DNA from: Sphingobacteriales bacterium 44-15
Lineage (GTDB): Bacteria; Bacteroidota; Bacteroidia; Chitinophagales; Chitinophagaceae
Length of the DNA: 64,000 bases
Assembly: GCA_001899685.1 (NCBI GenBank)
Contig: MKWG01000011.1
Coordinates: 124,001-188,000, forward strand
Direction: 5' to 3'
Shown: one piece after another, positions 63,639 to 64,000 of the stretch
Layout of the letters: every line of letters begins with the position of its first letter
Numbering within the stretch: the first letter of the stretch is position 1
Translations under genes and position numbers: made by a program
Notes under the pieces: model-generated
What the model was told of the DNA's origin: nothing
Databases searched by the model: none
What the model saw: the letters and a program-made list of their open reading frames with translations, nothing else

Positions 63639-63678
63639 ATTTTGCCTGCGTTAATTTTGAGATCTAAAATACTTTCTG

Positions 63679-64000
63679 TTGCCTGAGCATGAATTATATA
63701 TGGAACGTTGCCTGCAGCTTGCAGCGCTGGGCGCCGGGAATGTAGCCCCTAATCCTATGGTAGGCGCTATACTGGTATATAATGATCGTATTATTGGTGA
63801 AGGATACCATCAGCAATACGGGAAAGCGCATGCTGAAGTGAACTGTATTGCCGCTGTAAAGCCTGAAGACAAACACCTGATCCCTGAAAGTGTCCTGTAT
63901 GTTTCGCTGGAGCCATGCGCACATCACGGCAAAACCCCTCCCTGTGCAGACCTGATCATTGCCCATAAAATACCTGAGGTAGTAATAGGCTGCCGCGATC
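63679..64000 (+). CDS. ribD: Riboflavin biosynthesis deaminase/reductase, N-terminal part
   Basis: The first 107 residues of RibD; the gene continues past the window. The frame starts at TTG 63679 (PEHELYMERCLQLAA), with ATG 63700 as an alternative; homologues usually have the xHExYM leader, favouring the TTG. Deaminase zinc ligands are visible: His in GKAHAEVNCI and the PCAHHGKTPPCAD motif, plus LAALGAGNVAPNPMVGA. It deaminates the pyrimidine intermediate of riboflavin synthesis. A TAATTTTG -7 box lies at 63652-63659, about 20 bp upstream. Confidence 0.92.
   Translation, partial: MPEHELYMERCLQLAALGAGNVAPNPMVGAILVYNDRIIGEGYHQQYGKAHAEVNCIAAVKPEDKHLIPESVLYVSLEPCAHHGKTPPCADLIIAHKIPEVVIGCRD

Noticed and set aside
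1-64000. tRNA, rRNA, riboswitch or prophage
   Set aside because: I saw no tRNA T-loop-like signatures, no rRNA, no phage genes, and no aptamer-like leader before ribD or pdxJ; a covariance-model search was not possible.

Overview
The window looks like a chromosomal stretch from a Bacteroidota bacterium, most likely of the Chitinophagaceae type. The support is two complete FecI-type sigma / FecR / SusC / SusD sets whose SusC proteins carry an N-terminal STN domain, a fused SecDF, Bacteroidota-only families (DUF5690, DUF2911, short AMP nucleosidase), A-rich leaders without Shine-Dalgarno sequences, and TAnnTTTG-type -7 boxes. Both strands are used, in operon-sized blocks.

Layout. 1-0.66 kb: three-frame wreck of an IS4-like transposase on the minus strand. 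0.77-1.5 kb: AMP nucleosidase. 1.6-8.9 kb: ECF sigma, anti-sigma, SusC and SusD without any enzyme attached, closed by a 21-bp-stem terminator. 9-11.4 kb (minus): tryptophan-rich DUF6600-like lipoprotein, DUF2911 protein, PdxJ. 11.6-15.8 kb: DUF5690 membrane protein, PhnW and a sugar-acid dehydratase. 15.8-18.5 kb (minus): polysaccharide deacetylase-like protein and Wzx-like flippase. 18.7-21.2 kb: two SDRs and a deacetylase lipoprotein. 21.4-24.8 kb (minus): PhnY, PhnA and an XRE-cupin regulator. With PhnW, these complete the oxidative 2-aminoethylphosphonate route (AEP to phosphonoacetaldehyde to phosphonoacetate to acetate plus phosphate). 25.1-27.0 kb: TetR and an MFS efflux pump, each preceded by the same 29-bp operator. 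27.4-35.7 kb: LacI regulator with a matching operator, tandem esterase, GH109 glycosidase, NagB, NagA and a FucP-type permease, an amino-sugar utilisation locus.

37-60 kb is a large polysaccharide-utilisation-type locus: sigma, FecR, SusC, SusD, a sulfatase-modifying-factor-like protein, four large secreted glycosidase-like proteins of families I cannot name securely, a cytosolic deacetylase, RhaM, RhaT, a two-subunit UxaA-type dehydratase and an amidohydrolase-type sugar lactonase. Together these suggest import of a deoxy-sugar and its oxidation through a lactone and an aldonate. 60.3-63.4 kb is SecDF, followed by a terminator and the start of ribD, which runs off the window.

The most unusual feature is not a gene. 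At least thirteen intergenic spots hold arrays with a strict 7-nt period. They are built from a small vocabulary of related heptamers, are often arranged as long inverted repeats, and mostly begin within about 15 bp of a stop codon. Four of them share the 20-mer GGTGAATRGGCAATRGTGAR.
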